A DNA stretch of 64,000 bases from Peribacillus sp. Bi96. GTDB lineage: Bacteria > Bacillota > Bacilli > Bacillales > DSM-1321. A model generated the notes under the pieces. That model had not been told where the DNA came from, searched no databases, and saw only the letters and a list, made by a program, of their open reading frames with translations. Positions 1 through 8,714 of this stretch are shown piece by piece. The stretch covers positions 1 to 64,000 of the forward strand of contig NZ_CAKKLV010000001.1 of assembly GCF_918698115.1 (NCBI RefSeq). The letters are read 5' to 3'. How positions within the stretch are numbered: the stretch's first letter is position 1; every line of letters starts with the position of its first letter. The translations under genes were made by a program, and so were the position numbers.

Positions 1-282
1 TTTGAAAAGACATAACATTACACAAAGCATGTCCCGCAAAGGAAATTGTCTCGATAATGCGGTGATTGAAAACTTCTTTGGCTTATTAAAATCCGAATTA
101 CTCTATCTTCAAGAATTTGAAAGCATGGAGCATTTCAAACAAGAACTAGAAGAATATATCCATTACTACAATCATCAACGAATCAAGGTAAAATTAAAAG
201 GCATGAGCCCGGTAGATTACCGGATTCATGCCCTCAAGGCTGCCTAATTAAATAAAGTGTCTAACTTTTTGGGTTCACTTCA
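1..282 (+). mobile_element. IS3-family (IS150-like) insertion sequence, right end only
   Basis: The right end of an insertion sequence enters the window from the left. It contains the end of the transposase gene and then, at 258-282, a terminal sequence starting TGTCTAAC and ending GGTTCACTTCA. Its reverse complement begins TGAAGTGAACCC and runs into a short A-tract, the typical end of IS150-group elements. The left end and the 3-4 bp target duplication lie outside the window or cannot be tested here. Confidence 0.8.
2..247 (+). CDS. IS3-family transposase OrfB, C-terminal part (truncated by window edge)
   Basis: The visible 81 residues are the C-terminal end of a DDE integrase-core (rve) transposase of the IS3/IS150 type. 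The signature [19 protein letters not shown] carries the final conserved Glu of the DDE triad (in NAVIE), followed by the usual E-x-E-x-YI-x-YYN-x-QR segment and the closing MSPVDYR motif. It catalyses cut-and-join transposition with OrfA, which is not visible. The true start lies upstream of the window; the TTG at position 2 is only the first possible codon seen. Stop TAA at 245-247 sits 10 bases before the terminal inverted repeat, as expected. Confidence 0.9.
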   Translation: MKRHNITQSMSRKGNCLDNAVIENFFGLLKSELLYLQEFESMEHFKQELEEYIHYYNHQRIKVKLKGMSPVDYRIHALKAA

Positions 283-428
283 ATGAAGGGGCTCTTTTTC
301 ATGAACGATTTTATCAATGTTTTATGATCATTCTTCAGAAAATTTCCCCTTTAGGAATAGGGCTGAAAAGTTATATGTTAAAATTAGGATGAAAAAAATC
401 AGAAAATATAGATAAAGGAGAATAAAGG

Positions 429-1511
429 ATGAATGTTTATAAAATAGCGGTCATCGCGGGTGACGGGATAGGCCCAGAAGTGATTAATGAGGGTGTAAAG
501 GTCCTTGAAGAAGTTGCTGGGATTGCAGGGGATTTTTCTTTCGAGTTTACATATTTTCCATGGGGCTGTGAATATTATCTTGAGCACGGTAAAATGCTGC
601 CCGACGACGGGCTGGAACAATTGAAGAAGTTTGAAGCCGTGTATCTTGGGGCGGTCGGTTATCCTGGTGTACCGGATCATATCTCATTACGTGAACTTTT
701 GCTGAAAATCAGAAAGCAATTTGATCAATATGTGAATGTTCGGCCTGTAAAATTGCTTCAAGGTGCTCCCTGCCCATTAAAAGACGTTACTCGTGATCAA
801 ATCGATATGGTTGTCATCCGTGAAAACAGTGAAGGGGAATATTCCGGTGCTGGTGATTGGCTATTCAAAGGCAAGCCGGAAGAAGTCGTACTGCAGACTG
901 GGGTCTTTTCACGAAAAGGAACGGAGAGAATCATCCGATATGCATATGAACTGGCTCGTAAGACGGGCAGGACGCTAACGAGTATAAGCAAGGCGAACGC
1001 ATTGAATTATTCCATGGTTTTTTGGGATCAGGTATTTGAAGAAGTCGGGATTGAGTATCCGGATGTTGAAACGAATTCATATTTGGTTGATGCCGCCAGC
1101 ATGTTTTTTGTCAAACAGCCCGAGCGATTTCAAATCGTTGTCACTTCCAATTTGTTTGGTGACATCATCACGGATTTAGGTGCTGCCATCGCAGGCGGGA
1201 TGGGACTGGCGGCAGGAGCCAATTTAAACCCGGAACGGACATATCCTTCAATGTTTGAACCGATTCATGGTTCAGCACCGGATATTGCACACCAAGGCAT
1301 AGCCAATCCACTTGCCGCCATATGGTCTGCCAGTCAGATTCTTGATTTCTTTGGGCATGAGGATTGGGGCGCAAAAGTGTTGGACGTGGTCGAACAGGTG
1401 ATGGTCGATAAAAAAGCCCTGACCCCAGATATGGGAGGGGCAGCTTCTACAGAAGAAGTCGGAGATGAAGTGGCTGCATTATTATCCGCTTTACAAACAA
1501 AACAGGTATAA
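429..1511 (+). CDS. ycsA: Tartrate/D-malate dehydrogenase family protein (YcsA-like)
   Basis: 360-residue NAD-dependent beta-decarboxylating dehydrogenase of the isocitrate/isopropylmalate family. The N-terminus has the family glycine motif AGDGIGPEV, and the middle has RENSEGEYSG, which fits the tartrate dehydrogenase/decarboxylase and D-malate dehydrogenase branch (TDH, DmlA, B. subtilis YcsA). The C-terminal FEPIHGSAPDIA cofactor segment is intact. Family members oxidise and decarboxylate (R)-malate or tartrate using NAD and Mn; the exact substrate cannot be read from sequence. Start ATG has a good ribosome site (GGAG) about 9 bases upstream. It appears monocistronic and stands directly after the IS end. 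Confidence 0.85.
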   Translation: MNVYKIAVIAGDGIGPEVINEGVKVLEEVAGIAGDFSFEFTYFPWGCEYYLEHGKMLPDDGLEQLKKFEAVYLGAVGYPGVPDHISLRELLLKIRKQFDQYVNVRPVKLLQGAPCPLKDVTRDQIDMVVIRENSEGEYSGAGDWLFKGKPEEVVLQTGVFSRKGTERIIRYAYELARKTGRTLTSISKANALNYSMVFWDQVFEEVGIEYPDVETNSYLVDAASMFFVKQPERFQIVVTSNLFGDIITDLGAAIAGGMGLAAGANLNPERTYPSMFEPIHGSAPDIAHQGIANPLAAIWSASQILDFFGHEDWGAKVLDVVEQVMVDKKALTPDMGGAASTEEVGDEVAALLSALQTKQV

Positions 1512-1576
1512 TCATCATGAAAAACGGGCATCCTGCACAATAACTATCATTATAGTAAAAGGGCAGGGGAGAGCCG

Positions 1577-1762
1577 ATGATTCAAGTGAAATTATTTGAT
1601 TATGAGCATGAAAAGGACCTAGAGGATGAAATGAACGTCTTCTTGGAAGACATTCGTGAGAATCAAATCGTCGATATCAAATACAATGTCGCCACTTCGG
1701 GTGAAGAGGAAGAGGAACAGATTTACTGTTTTAGTGCGATGATCATTTATAAGAAAAAATAA
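1577..1762 (+). CDS. cse60: Sporulation-specific small protein Cse60 (DUF2758)
   Basis: 61-residue acidic protein matching Cse60 of B. subtilis along its whole length: N-terminal MIQVKLFDYEHEKDLEDE, a central acidic run, and the C-terminal YCFSAMIIY. In B. subtilis the gene is expressed in the mother cell under sigma-E and its function is unknown. A ribosome site (GGGGAGAG) lies 8 bases before the ATG. A terminator at about 1802 follows. No sigma-E promoter could be assigned with confidence. The identification rests on remembered similarity to the family, which is strong for so short a protein. Confidence 0.85.
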   Translation: MIQVKLFDYEHEKDLEDEMNVFLEDIRENQIVDIKYNVATSGEEEEEQIYCFSAMIIYKKK

Positions 1763-1801
1763 AGTCATGAGGCCCTATCGTTTTCATTTTGCAAAAATAT
1801 T

Positions 1802-1847
1802 AGACTACCTATTGCTGCACGAGGGGCAACCAAGGTAGTCTTTTTTT
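1802..1847. terminator. Rho-independent terminator after cse60
   Basis: A 9-bp stem (AGACTACCT at 1802-1810 with AGGTAGTCT at 1833-1841) containing an inner TTGC/GCAA stem is followed by seven T residues. It ends cse60 transcription. Confidence 0.85.
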
Positions 1848-1896
1848 CATTAAGTTTTAATCTGCAAAACCCTGACTTTGTCTCCAGTAAGATATG

Positions 1897-2121
1897 TTAG
1901 GATGAAGTCGATTCCCCGCCATTGACCAGAAGTGTTTGTCCGGTCACGAAACAGGAATCATCAGAAGCGAGGTAGACAAAGGTGGGAGCCAGTTCAAACG
2001 TCTGACCTTGGCATTGCATCGGAACCGTGATGGGGACGTCTTGATAACGAGTTATCTTTCCATAATTCGCATGCATGGGAAACCCTTTACCAGATGATTT
2101 CTTTTTCTTATCTTCTGCCAT
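1897..2121 (-). pseudogene. Short-chain dehydrogenase remnant with large internal deletion
   Basis: A 74-codon in-frame ORF starts at an ATG with a perfect AGGAGGA site. The first ~20 residues (MAEDKKKKSSGKGFP) are the N-terminal tail of the large (~290 aa) stress-type SDRs of Bacillus. The last ~35 residues (FELAPTFVYLASDD, then GQTLLVNGG) are the C-terminal end of the same family. The Rossmann glycine motif, the Ser-Tyr-Lys active site and all between are missing, about 200 residues. The sequence shows both ends joined in frame, so the simplest reading is one internal deletion. It cannot be a working dehydrogenase. Whether the short protein is still made is unknown. Confidence 0.75.
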
Positions 2122-2462
2122 GAGGAGTCCTCCTAAAAAAGAATTTAGACGGATTACTTTATGTCGGCCGGGCAAATGCCGTGCAACATGACTAATGATT
2201 AATAACCTCTGGGCAGGACTCGTTGCCGTGCACCTGGAATAGGCTGAAGGGTAGAAAAAAAGTCTTTGGATGTCTCAATATGGCCTATTATTATAACCCG
2301 CGTTATGTGCCGTATTATCCTGTAATTTAAGGACGAACTTCAAAGGGATAAATTAGCAAAGACTGATTATATCCTTTTATGAATTTTACAAACAAGCGGA
2401 TTATAGGTAAAGTTAAACGTAATGCATAGTACGGACTGGTGTATTTAAAGGAGAGATTCTTT
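2122..2462. other. Intergenic region with a possible 16-codon Tyr-rich micro-ORF
   Basis: No recognised gene. On the plus strand 2280-2330 is an open frame encoding MAYYYNPRYVPYYPVI. Seven of 16 residues are Tyr, a composition reminiscent of small spore-coat-type peptides. No good ribosome site is visible in front of it, so it may be a gene remnant or chance. Confidence 0.3.
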
Positions 2463-3023
2463 TTGGATAACAATATGAAACAACTGATAGAAAATATGCA
2501 ACAATCAGGTGGAGGCCATATCTTATACTGTTTTAATGAATTGGAAACCTACATTGAAAACGAGGCAACATTCATTATTGCCGGTGTTGAGCAAGGAGAC
2601 AATATCCTGGTCGTGGAAAATGATCGCATCTTTCCTTTCGTGCAAAAAAAATTACAGCTTCATTTAAATGAAGAGCAATTGAAGAAAGTGAATCTTATTA
2701 ATAATTTTGATTTTTATTGTTTTCATGGAGACTTCCATCCTTCAACGATGGTTCATTATTTCTTGGAAAATATCGATTCATATTCAAAACAAAATCAACT
2801 CGTGCGAACTTGGGGTCATGTGGAATGGGGCCAAGAAGATAAAGCAAGCGTTGCGATAGGTGAATATGAAAAAGGAATCGATAAATTGATAACGGAACGA
2901 GGGTTGATTTCTGTTTGTGCTTACGATGACTGCAGAGTACCTGACGTGCTTAAAGCAGACTTGATCAAGCATCATGAAATCCTCATAACCGATGAAAAAA
3001 TTACGATTTTGACTAACAGATAG
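2463..3023 (+). CDS. MEDS-domain (DcmR-like sensory) protein
   Basis: About 186 residues, covering a single MEDS domain (methanogen/methylotroph DcmR sensory domain). This domain is related to the KaiC-like ATPase fold but usually lacks the ATP-binding loop. Matching features are the opening GGGHILYCFNE, then GDNILVVEN, and the RTWGHVEWG motif in the middle. In Bacillus such proteins often accompany signalling or sigma-factor regulators, but here no output domain is attached. TTG at 2463 is preferred as start because AAAGGAGAG lies 8 bases before it; GTG 2439 is upstream of that site. The gene is followed 18 bases later by an alkyltransferase-like gene in the same direction, so they are probably co-transcribed. 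Confidence 0.75.
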   Translation: MDNNMKQLIENMQQSGGGHILYCFNELETYIENEATFIIAGVEQGDNILVVENDRIFPFVQKKLQLHLNEEQLKKVNLINNFDFYCFHGDFHPSTMVHYFLENIDSYSKQNQLVRTWGHVEWGQEDKASVAIGEYEKGIDKLITERGLISVCAYDDCRVPDVLKADLIKHHEILITDEKITILTNR

Positions 3024-3041
3024 GACAAAGGGGCGAAGAAT

Positions 3042-3356
3042 GTGGATAGTTTTACTGAACGGGTTATTAAGATCATTCAACATATCCCTTCCGGTAAAGT
3101 GATGACATATGGCCAGATTGGACAGCTTGCTGGAAGCCCGCGCGGTGCAAGGCAGGTCGTAAGGATCCTTCATTCAAGCAGCAAAAAACATGACCTTCCT
3201 TGGCATCGGGTAATCAATGCCAAAGGCGAAATCGGCATAAAAGCAGAGGGAGCTGCGGAACACCAGAAGGCGATGCTGGAAAGTGAAGGCGTCACATTCA
3301 CCAATCGGAATACCATTGACCTGGAGGCTTTTCGATATCATCCAGAAATTTATTAA
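3042..3356 (+). CDS. Alkyltransferase-like protein (ATL), MGMT family
   Basis: 104-residue protein with the DNA-binding domain of O6-alkylguanine-DNA alkyltransferases. The active-site Pro-Cys-His-Arg is replaced by PWHRVI (Trp54), the hallmark of ATL proteins such as E. coli YbaZ/Atl1. ATLs bind O6-alkylguanine, flip the base and hand the lesion to nucleotide excision repair without removing the alkyl group. The arginine-finger region (GSPRGARQV) is present. GTG start at 3042 follows an AAAGGGGCGAAGA ribosome site. It probably forms an operon with the MEDS gene before it. The window also carries an intact adaB and a broken adaA near 9.7-10.4 kb. Confidence 0.88.
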   Translation: MDSFTERVIKIIQHIPSGKVMTYGQIGQLAGSPRGARQVVRILHSSSKKHDLPWHRVINAKGEIGIKAEGAAEHQKAMLESEGVTFTNRNTIDLEAFRYHPEIY

Positions 3357-3480
3357 GGATAGGCCGAAGGCGGCCGAATAAACAGCGATGAGGACGAAAA
3401 AAAATAGTGGAGGGACGAATAACGATGCGGCGGGTCGAAAACTGTGCAATCAAACGAAAAAAGAGGGCTGCCTGCGGAAT
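3357..3480. repeat. Degenerate short-period intergenic repeat
   Basis: After the ATL gene the sequence contains four to five diverged units of about 20 bases, each with a GG(C/A)CGAA core (GGCCGAATAAACAGC, GGACGAAAAAAAATAG, GGACGAATAACGATGC, GGTCGAAAACTGTGC). No coding function is seen. A similar array lies at about 40545-40640. Confidence 0.4.
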
Positions 3481-3536
3481 TACCGAATTATTCTCCAGGC
3501 AAACGCTGAATGAATGCCACTACAAACGAAATCATA

Positions 3537-3576
3537 CACAAAAAAAGGCTGATCCAACTAGATCAGCCTTTTTTGT
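3537..3576. terminator. Bidirectional terminator between the ATL gene and ytfP
   Basis: A perfect stem (AAAAAAGGCTGATC with GATCAGCCTTTTTT) with A- and T-runs on both sides can end transcripts from both strands: the ATL operon from the left and ytfP from the right. Confidence 0.9.
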
Positions 3577-3579
3577 GTA

Positions 3580-4845
3580 TTATGAACGGGCATACATGGC
3601 AGCATTCAACCCGGCAAGTCTTCCGGTTACTAATGCCGATGTTATATTATAGCCGCCTGTGTATCCGTGTATATCCAAAATTTCACCGCAGAAATACAGT
3701 CCGTCCATTAGTTTGGAAGCCATTTCTTTTGGATGGATTTCTTTGACGGATACGCCGCCGCCTGTGACGAAGGCCTTCTCTAGCGGCTGGGTGCCGTGTA
3801 CTCCAAATTGGAATTCCTTGCATAGTTCAGCAAATCGGCGAATTTTCTCATTTGAGATCGTCGCTCCTTGTTCTTGAAGGTCGATGCCGCTTCGTTCAAG
3901 CAGGAAGTGAAGATACCGTTCCGGAACCAACCCTTTTAATGTATTTTTAATGGCTTTTTTCGGTTCGGCTTTGATTTCTTTTATGATGTCTTGAAAGACT
4001 TCTTCCTTGTTTCGATCGGGAAGGGCATCGAGTTTCATGGTCACTTCCGAGAGGTTCCACTTTTTCATCGCTTTCACGACGAATTGGCTGCATCTTAGTA
4101 CAGCTGGACCAGAGACGCCAAAATGGGTGAAGAGCATATCCATTTGGTGCGTAATCAAGGCCTTGCCTTTTGGATTAAGGACACTCAATGAAACACCCCG
4201 GAGTGCGAGACCCTGAAGCGTTCGATCTTTAATGAATGTTTCTTGGCTAAGCAAGGGAACTTCAGTCGGGAACAGTTCAGTAATCGTATGCCCCGCCTTT
4301 TTAGCCCATGCATAGCCGTCGCCGGTTGAACCGGTATGGGGAACTGATTTTCCACCGACAGCGATCACGACTGCATCTGAATCAATTGTCTGTCCATCTT
4401 TCAACCGGACACTGCTTGTTTTTCCATGTTCATAGAGTACTTCAGCAACTGGGGAGTTCTTATAAATCGTAACCTTTAAATGCGACAGGCGCGTCAGCAG
4501 GGCATCCACGACACTTTGTGCCTTATCGTTTACAGGGAACATCCGGCCATGGTCCTCTTCTTTTAGAGCAACGCCCAATTTTTCAAAGAATTGAATAATG
4601 TCTTCATTGTTGAACTCTGAGAAAGCACTGTATAGAAATCGCCCGTTTCCAGGGATATGCTGAATGATTTCATCGATAGAGAGCCTATTCGTCACGTTGC
4701 AGCGTCCTCCGCCCGAGATTGCAAGTTTCCTTCCAAGCTTCTCGCCTTTATCCACTAACAATACATGGGCACCTTTTTCCCCGGCTGCAATTGCTGCCAT
4801 CAATCCGGAAGGGCCGCCGCCAATTACCACTACATCATATTTCAT
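3580..4845 (-). CDS. ytfP: HI0933-family FAD-dependent oxidoreductase (YtfP-like)
   Basis: 421-residue flavoprotein of the HI0933/YtfP (BaiN-like) family. The N-terminal FAD-binding motif [10 protein letters not shown] starts at about residue 8, followed by the family signature [10 protein letters not shown]. The C-terminus has [19 protein letters not shown], which contacts FAD. The physiological substrate is not established for the Bacillus protein. ATG 4845 is the start; it is preceded by GGTGATCA and begins the conserved [11 protein letters not shown], whereas the 15 codons upstream are not family-like. It is divergent from ytgP, the same neighbour as in B. subtilis. Confidence 0.88.
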   Translation of the reverse strand: MKYDVVVIGGGPSGLMAAIAAGEKGAHVLLVDKGEKLGRKLAISGGGRCNVTNRLSIDEIIQHIPGNGRFLYSAFSEFNNEDIIQFFEKLGVALKEEDHGRMFPVNDKAQSVVDALLTRLSHLKVTIYKNSPVAEVLYEHGKTSSVRLKDGQTIDSDAVVIAVGGKSVPHTGSTGDGYAWAKKAGHTITELFPTEVPLLSQETFIKDRTLQGLALRGVSLSVLNPKGKALITHQMDMLFTHFGVSGPAVLRCSQFVVKAMKKWNLSEVTMKLDALPDRNKEEVFQDIIKEIKAEPKKAIKNTLKGLVPERYLHFLLERSGIDLQEQGATISNEKIRRFAELCKEFQFGVHGTQPLEKAFVTGGGVSVKEIHPKEMASKLMDGLYFCGEILDIHGYTGGYNITSALVTGRLAGLNAAMYARS

Positions 4846-5050
4846 ATTGATCACCACTTTATCATTTTCAGTCCCTCTATTATATAGCAAGAGCCCGTCA
4901 GATTGCGAATGTAGAAAAAGAGGAATGATTTGTTTGTGTATTATCTTCGAAAACGATAAACTTGAGTGTAGTTTTCTATAGAAAAAAAACTTTATTATGT
5001 TAAGATAAAAAGCGTGTTAAACGTAACTGACAGAGGCAGGATGGGATTAG

Positions 5051-6652
5051 ATGTCGTCTAAATTTTTAAAAGGGGCTTTTATATTAACGCTGGGAGCGAT
5101 CATTTCCAAGGTTCTTGGTTTATTTTATGTCATCCCATTTGAACATATGGTTGGGAATAAAGGGGCTTCACTCTATTCATATGGGTATATCCCCTATACC
5201 ATTTTCATCAGTTTTGCAACGGCAGGCATGCCGCTTGCTGTTTCTAAATTCATTTCGAAGTATAATGCGCTTGAGGAATACGCGGTCGGTGAGAAGTTAT
5301 TTAAATCGAGCCTGAAATTAATGGTTGTTACCGGTTTTCTTGCCTTCTTGATTCTCTATACGATGGCACCGATGTTTACTGAAGTCTTTGGTGTCAGGAA
5401 GGAAGATGTCAGGGATGTCACGGCGGTCATACGGGCAGTCAGCTTCGCCCTGATTTTTGTACCGTTCATGAGTATCATCCGCGGTTATTTTCAAGGACAT
5501 GAGGCGATGGAGCCGACGGCCATTTCGCAGGTTGTTGAACAAATTGTCCGCATCGTGTTCCTTCTGGCCGGTGTTTATGTTGTATTAAATGTCCTGGATG
5601 GAGAATTAGTGAAGGCCATTCAAATAGCTACGTTCGCGGCGACGGTCGGGGCTGTCGGCGGTTTAGTGGTGTTATTTTGGTATTGGAAAAAACAAAAACC
5701 CCGTTTGGACAGCTTGATGGAGAATGACCGGGGGACGATGGACATTTCCCTGCCGGAGATTTATAAAGAAATATTTCTTTCGTCGATTCCTTTCATATTT
5801 GTCGGAATCGCGATGCCATTGTTTCAGTTTGCGGACTTATTGTCTTTCAATAAAGCGATGGCTTCCATCGGTTTACAGCATGTTGCTAAAGATGCCCTTG
5901 GGGTTTTGAATGTATATGCCCAGAAGCTTGTCGTAATTCCTATGACGCTTGCAACCGGGTTTTCGATGGCGCTTCTTCCCTCGGTGACGAAGGCATATGC
6001 AAGTGAGAATACCGAAGAGTTCAACCGCCAGCTGGACCAAGCCTTTCAAATTTTGTTGTTCATTACGATTCCCGCTGTCGTTGGGATGTCGGTGCTGGCC
6101 GATCCAATCTATAGCGCCTTTTACAGCCATGATCCACTTGGAATCAGTGTCCTGAAGGCATATGCGCCCGTTTCCATTTTGTTTGCACTCTTTTCCATTA
6201 CGGCGGCTGTTTTACAAGGGATCAATCAGCAAAAATATACGGTGCTCAGCCTGCTTTTAGGTTTTTTAATCAAATTGAGCTTGAATATCCCCATGATCAA
6301 GCTGTTTGAAACGGAAGGTTCCGTTTATGCAACGGCATTTGGCTATTTAGCTGCGGTCTTGCTGAATATGTATGTCATTACCTACTTTACTGGATATCGT
6401 TATAGCCTTACTATCAGAAGGAGCGTATTGATCACTGTTTTTTCCGCGATAATGGGACTGTCGGTATGGGGCATGAACAGTTTATTAGCGCTGTGGTTTA
6501 CAACGGAAGGGCGATTCCAAGCGATCCTGATCGTGGCCATTTGTGCCACTTTCGGAGCTCTCATTTTTGCAGCACTTTCCTTGAAAAGCAAACTGGCCCA
6601 TCGCCTATTCGGAACCCGTATCGATCGTTTAAAAGAAAAATTAGGATTATAA
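5051..6652 (+). CDS. ytgP: Polyisoprenoid-linked saccharide/lipid II flippase YtgP (MurJ)
   Basis: 533-residue integral membrane protein of the MOP/PST flippase superfamily with about 14 predicted membrane helices. The N-terminus GAFILTLGAIISKVLGLFY is characteristic of the YtgP/SpoVB branch. YtgP of B. subtilis has been reported to act as a MurJ-type lipid II flippase, moving the peptidoglycan precursor across the membrane. Length and topology match a full-length protein. ATG 5051 follows GGATGGGA. It is followed by a terminator at 6718 and by ytzG, as in related genomes. Confidence 0.9.
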   Translation: MSSKFLKGAFILTLGAIISKVLGLFYVIPFEHMVGNKGASLYSYGYIPYTIFISFATAGMPLAVSKFISKYNALEEYAVGEKLFKSSLKLMVVTGFLAFLILYTMAPMFTEVFGVRKEDVRDVTAVIRAVSFALIFVPFMSIIRGYFQGHEAMEPTAISQVVEQIVRIVFLLAGVYVVLNVLDGELVKAIQIATFAATVGAVGGLVVLFWYWKKQKPRLDSLMENDRGTMDISLPEIYKEIFLSSIPFIFVGIAMPLFQFADLLSFNKAMASIGLQHVAKDALGVLNVYAQKLVVIPMTLATGFSMALLPSVTKAYASENTEEFNRQLDQAFQILLFITIPAVVGMSVLADPIYSAFYSHDPLGISVLKAYAPVSILFALFSITAAVLQGINQQKYTVLSLLLGFLIKLSLNIPMIKLFETEGSVYATAFGYLAAVLLNMYVITYFTGYRYSLTIRRSVLITVFSAIMGLSVWGMNSLLALWFTTEGRFQAILIVAICATFGALIFAALSLKSKLAHRLFGTRIDRLKEKLGL

Positions 6653-6717
6653 GATAGAAGTTTGATGTGTAAAATAAAGGGTATAAAATAAGTGAATTCC
6701 CAGATTAAATTATATTG

Positions 6718-6750
6718 GCCTTGCCTGTCATAAAATGGGCAAGGCTTTTT
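6718..6750 (+). terminator. Terminator after ytgP
   Basis: Stem GCCTTGCC (6718-6725) with GGCAAGGC (6738-6745), 12-base loop, then five T residues. It lies 25 bases before the ytzG start. Confidence 0.85.
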
Positions 6751-6775
6751 ACTGAAAAGGCTTTAGGAGGAAACG

Positions 6776-7498
6776 ATGAGAATAGATAAAATATTATCCA
6801 ATATTGGTTATGGCAGCAGGAAAGAAGTGAAAAAACTCCTGAAATCCGGCGCCGTTAAGGTCAATGATCGGCTGCTGAAAGATCCGAAAGAACAAGTCGA
6901 CCCTGAAGCAGAAATCGTGACGGTTCATGGTGAACGTGTTGAATACAGGGAGTTCATCTATTTAATGATGAATAAACCGCCAGGCGTATTGTCGGCAACG
7001 GAAGACAAACACCAAGAAACGGTCATCGACATCTTGGAGCCAGAAGATTCCGTATTCGAGCCATTTCCTGTAGGTCGTTTGGATAAAGACACAGAAGGTT
7101 TATTGCTGATCACGAATGACGGAAAGCTTGCCCACCAACTGCTTTCCCCGAAGAAACATGTCCCTAAAACGTACTTTGCGGTCATTGATGGCGAAGTGAC
7201 GGAACGGGATATTGAGGCATTCCGCAACGGCGTGACCTTGGATGATGGGTATGAAACAAAACCGGGTGAATTGAATATTCTAAAATCAGGTCTGACATCG
7301 GATATCGAGCTGACGATCATGGAAGGGAAGTTCCATCAAGTGAAGCGAATGTTTGAGTCCGTTGGCAAACGTGTCGTCTATCTTAAGCGTCTTTCCATGG
7401 GAAGTTTACAGCTTGATGAGGAGCTTGAGCTTGGTGAATACCGAGAGTTAACGACAGAAGAGCTTGAACAGTTAAAAGCGGGCCAACCTGCAGAATGA
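6776..7498 (+). CDS. ytzG: Small-subunit rRNA pseudouridine synthase, RsuA/RluB family
   Basis: 240 residues: an N-terminal S4 RNA-binding domain (residues 1-50, MRIDKILSNIGYGSRKEVKK) and a RsuA-type catalytic domain with the motif GRLDKDTEGLLL. Asp103 is the predicted catalytic aspartate that attacks the uracil ring. RsuA-type enzymes convert U516 of 16S rRNA to pseudouridine, and the single-S4 length fits this better than RluB, which is longer. The ribosome site TAGGAGGAAACG before the ATG is excellent. A strong terminator follows. Confidence 0.88.
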   Translation: MRIDKILSNIGYGSRKEVKKLLKSGAVKVNDRLLKDPKEQVDPEAEIVTVHGERVEYREFIYLMMNKPPGVLSATEDKHQETVIDILEPEDSVFEPFPVGRLDKDTEGLLLITNDGKLAHQLLSPKKHVPKTYFAVIDGEVTERDIEAFRNGVTLDDGYETKPGELNILKSGLTSDIELTIMEGKFHQVKRMFESVGKRVVYLKRLSMGSLQLDEELELGEYRELTTEELEQLKAGQPAE

Positions 7499-7514
7499 TG
7501 ATAAGAGGAAAAAT

Positions 7515-7550
7515 GAGGCGGACAAATATTGTCCGCCTCAAAGTATTTTA
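7515..7550. terminator. Terminator between ytzG and ytzE
   Basis: Perfect 9-bp stem (GAGGCGGAC at 7515-7523, GTCCGCCTC at 7531-7539) with a 7-base loop. The T-run is weak (GTATTTT). It lies between the converging genes ytzG and ytzE. Confidence 0.75.
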
Positions 7551-7581
7551 CATATCGATCTTGTTCGGGTGGTCGTTCTTT

Positions 7582-7803
7582 TTACGATGACATCTTCACC
7601 TTTTTACTTGTTGTCGTCCAAAGGCCACGGCTTGGGCTTTGAACAAGGTCATTGTATGCTAAGACATTTAAATCGCGCTGCACAGTTCGAGGAGTGATGC
7701 CAAATTCTTCTACAAGCTCTTGAGTAGAAACCGTACCGTTATTACTAATGAACATATAAACGGATTTAATACGGGTTAACATGCGATTTGTTGAAGGTTT
7801 CAA
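7582..7803 (-). CDS. ytzE: DeoR-type HTH regulator YtzE
   Basis: 73-residue protein consisting only of a DeoR-family winged helix-turn-helix (VSTQELVEEFGITPRTVQRDLNVLAYNDLV), without a sugar-phosphate effector domain. Sequence and length match B. subtilis YtzE, whose target is unknown. Start is TTG 7803: AAGGAGTGA lies 6 bases before it and the B. subtilis protein begins at the same residue (LKPSTNRML). An ATG 13 codons upstream lacks a ribosome site. It converges with ytzG. Confidence 0.85.
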   Translation of the reverse strand: MKPSTNRMLTRIKSVYMFISNNGTVSTQELVEEFGITPRTVQRDLNVLAYNDLVQSPSRGLWTTTSKKVKMSS

Positions 7804-8346
7804 AAAATCACTCCTTATTCTTTTCATTGTTATTCTGAACAAATGAAAACAACCGATATGTCGGACAGCATTTCAGCTGTCACTATGTACTTGCTATACC
7901 CACCCTATAACTCCTCGGAAACATTTAGAAAAAACAAGATGTCATTAGCTTCATTTTACTCCTTTGCAAAAGCAAATTCTATAAAAAGATGCTAATTGAC
8001 TAAATATTACATTTATTATATCAAATTTTAACAAATATATTCTCTTAACATGTATAAAAATTAATAAAGATATGACTCCATTTGCTCATACTCACATTTT
8101 GCCAATAAACGATGCGAAATATGCATCTAAAAATATGATAAACAGCAAGAACGTTGACTATGGGGAATATGCATGTTATTTTACTAAAGACAGACTTTAA
8201 AACGTAATTGTTACGGTTTATATATAGTTGGAGGATTTGCTTGATGGCTTGCTGTAACGATGTCATAATGAGGTATTGAGCAGTTTAACCTATTCATACA
8301 TAATCTAAAAGGAATTTAAATATATACAAATTCGAGGTAGAGCCAT
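7804..8346. other. AT-rich intergenic region, 543 bp
   Basis: Upstream of ytzE and of the following plus-strand gene. It is AT-rich and holds only a shadow ORF (8045-8266 minus) with poor composition and no ribosome site. No riboswitch-like fold, repeat or known RNA was recognised. Confidence 0.5.
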
Positions 8347-8697
8347 ATGAACGAAAGATTAATGGAGTTTTTATTACGCGATGAAGTAACCAGGCTTTCT
8401 GGCGTGAAAAAACAAGTGTATGAATTCATCGTGAACGAAGAAGATTATCTTGCTTCAAAGGCGGACACAGTCGATCAATTTATGAGACTGCTTGTAAAGC
8501 ACTCTCCACCCCGGCTCGCAGCCCGTCATTTCAATATGCCATATGGGGAAATTATTCGTTTCATGAATGAAATAGAAGATGAGCTGAATGAGAGATTAGA
8601 GGAAAGATGCAAGAAAGTGAAGTGGATGGACTACACGGAAAAGGACCAGCAGGCATTTGTGGAGTATCATCGAAAGTTATATCTATTCGTAAATTAA
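8347..8697 (+). CDS. Conserved-looking hypothetical protein, possible HTH
   Basis: 116-residue soluble, charged, helical protein that I do not recognise. It has no signal peptide and no membrane segment. Residues about 54-80 (PPRLAARHFNMPYGEIIRFMNEIEDEL) read like a helix-turn-helix followed by a long helix, which would fit a small DNA-binding protein, but this is inference. Start ATG is preceded by GAGGTAGAGCC. It is monocistronic with its own terminator at 8715. Confidence 0.65.
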   Translation: MNERLMEFLLRDEVTRLSGVKKQVYEFIVNEEDYLASKADTVDQFMRLLVKHSPPRLAARHFNMPYGEIIRFMNEIEDELNERLEERCKKVKWMDYTEKDQQAFVEYHRKLYLFVN

Positions 8698-8714
8698 TAA
8701 ATTGGATCATGAAA

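Noticed and set aside
3407-3652. 81-codon frame after the ATL gene
   Set aside because: It crosses a bidirectional terminator and the end of ytfP; looks like a shadow.
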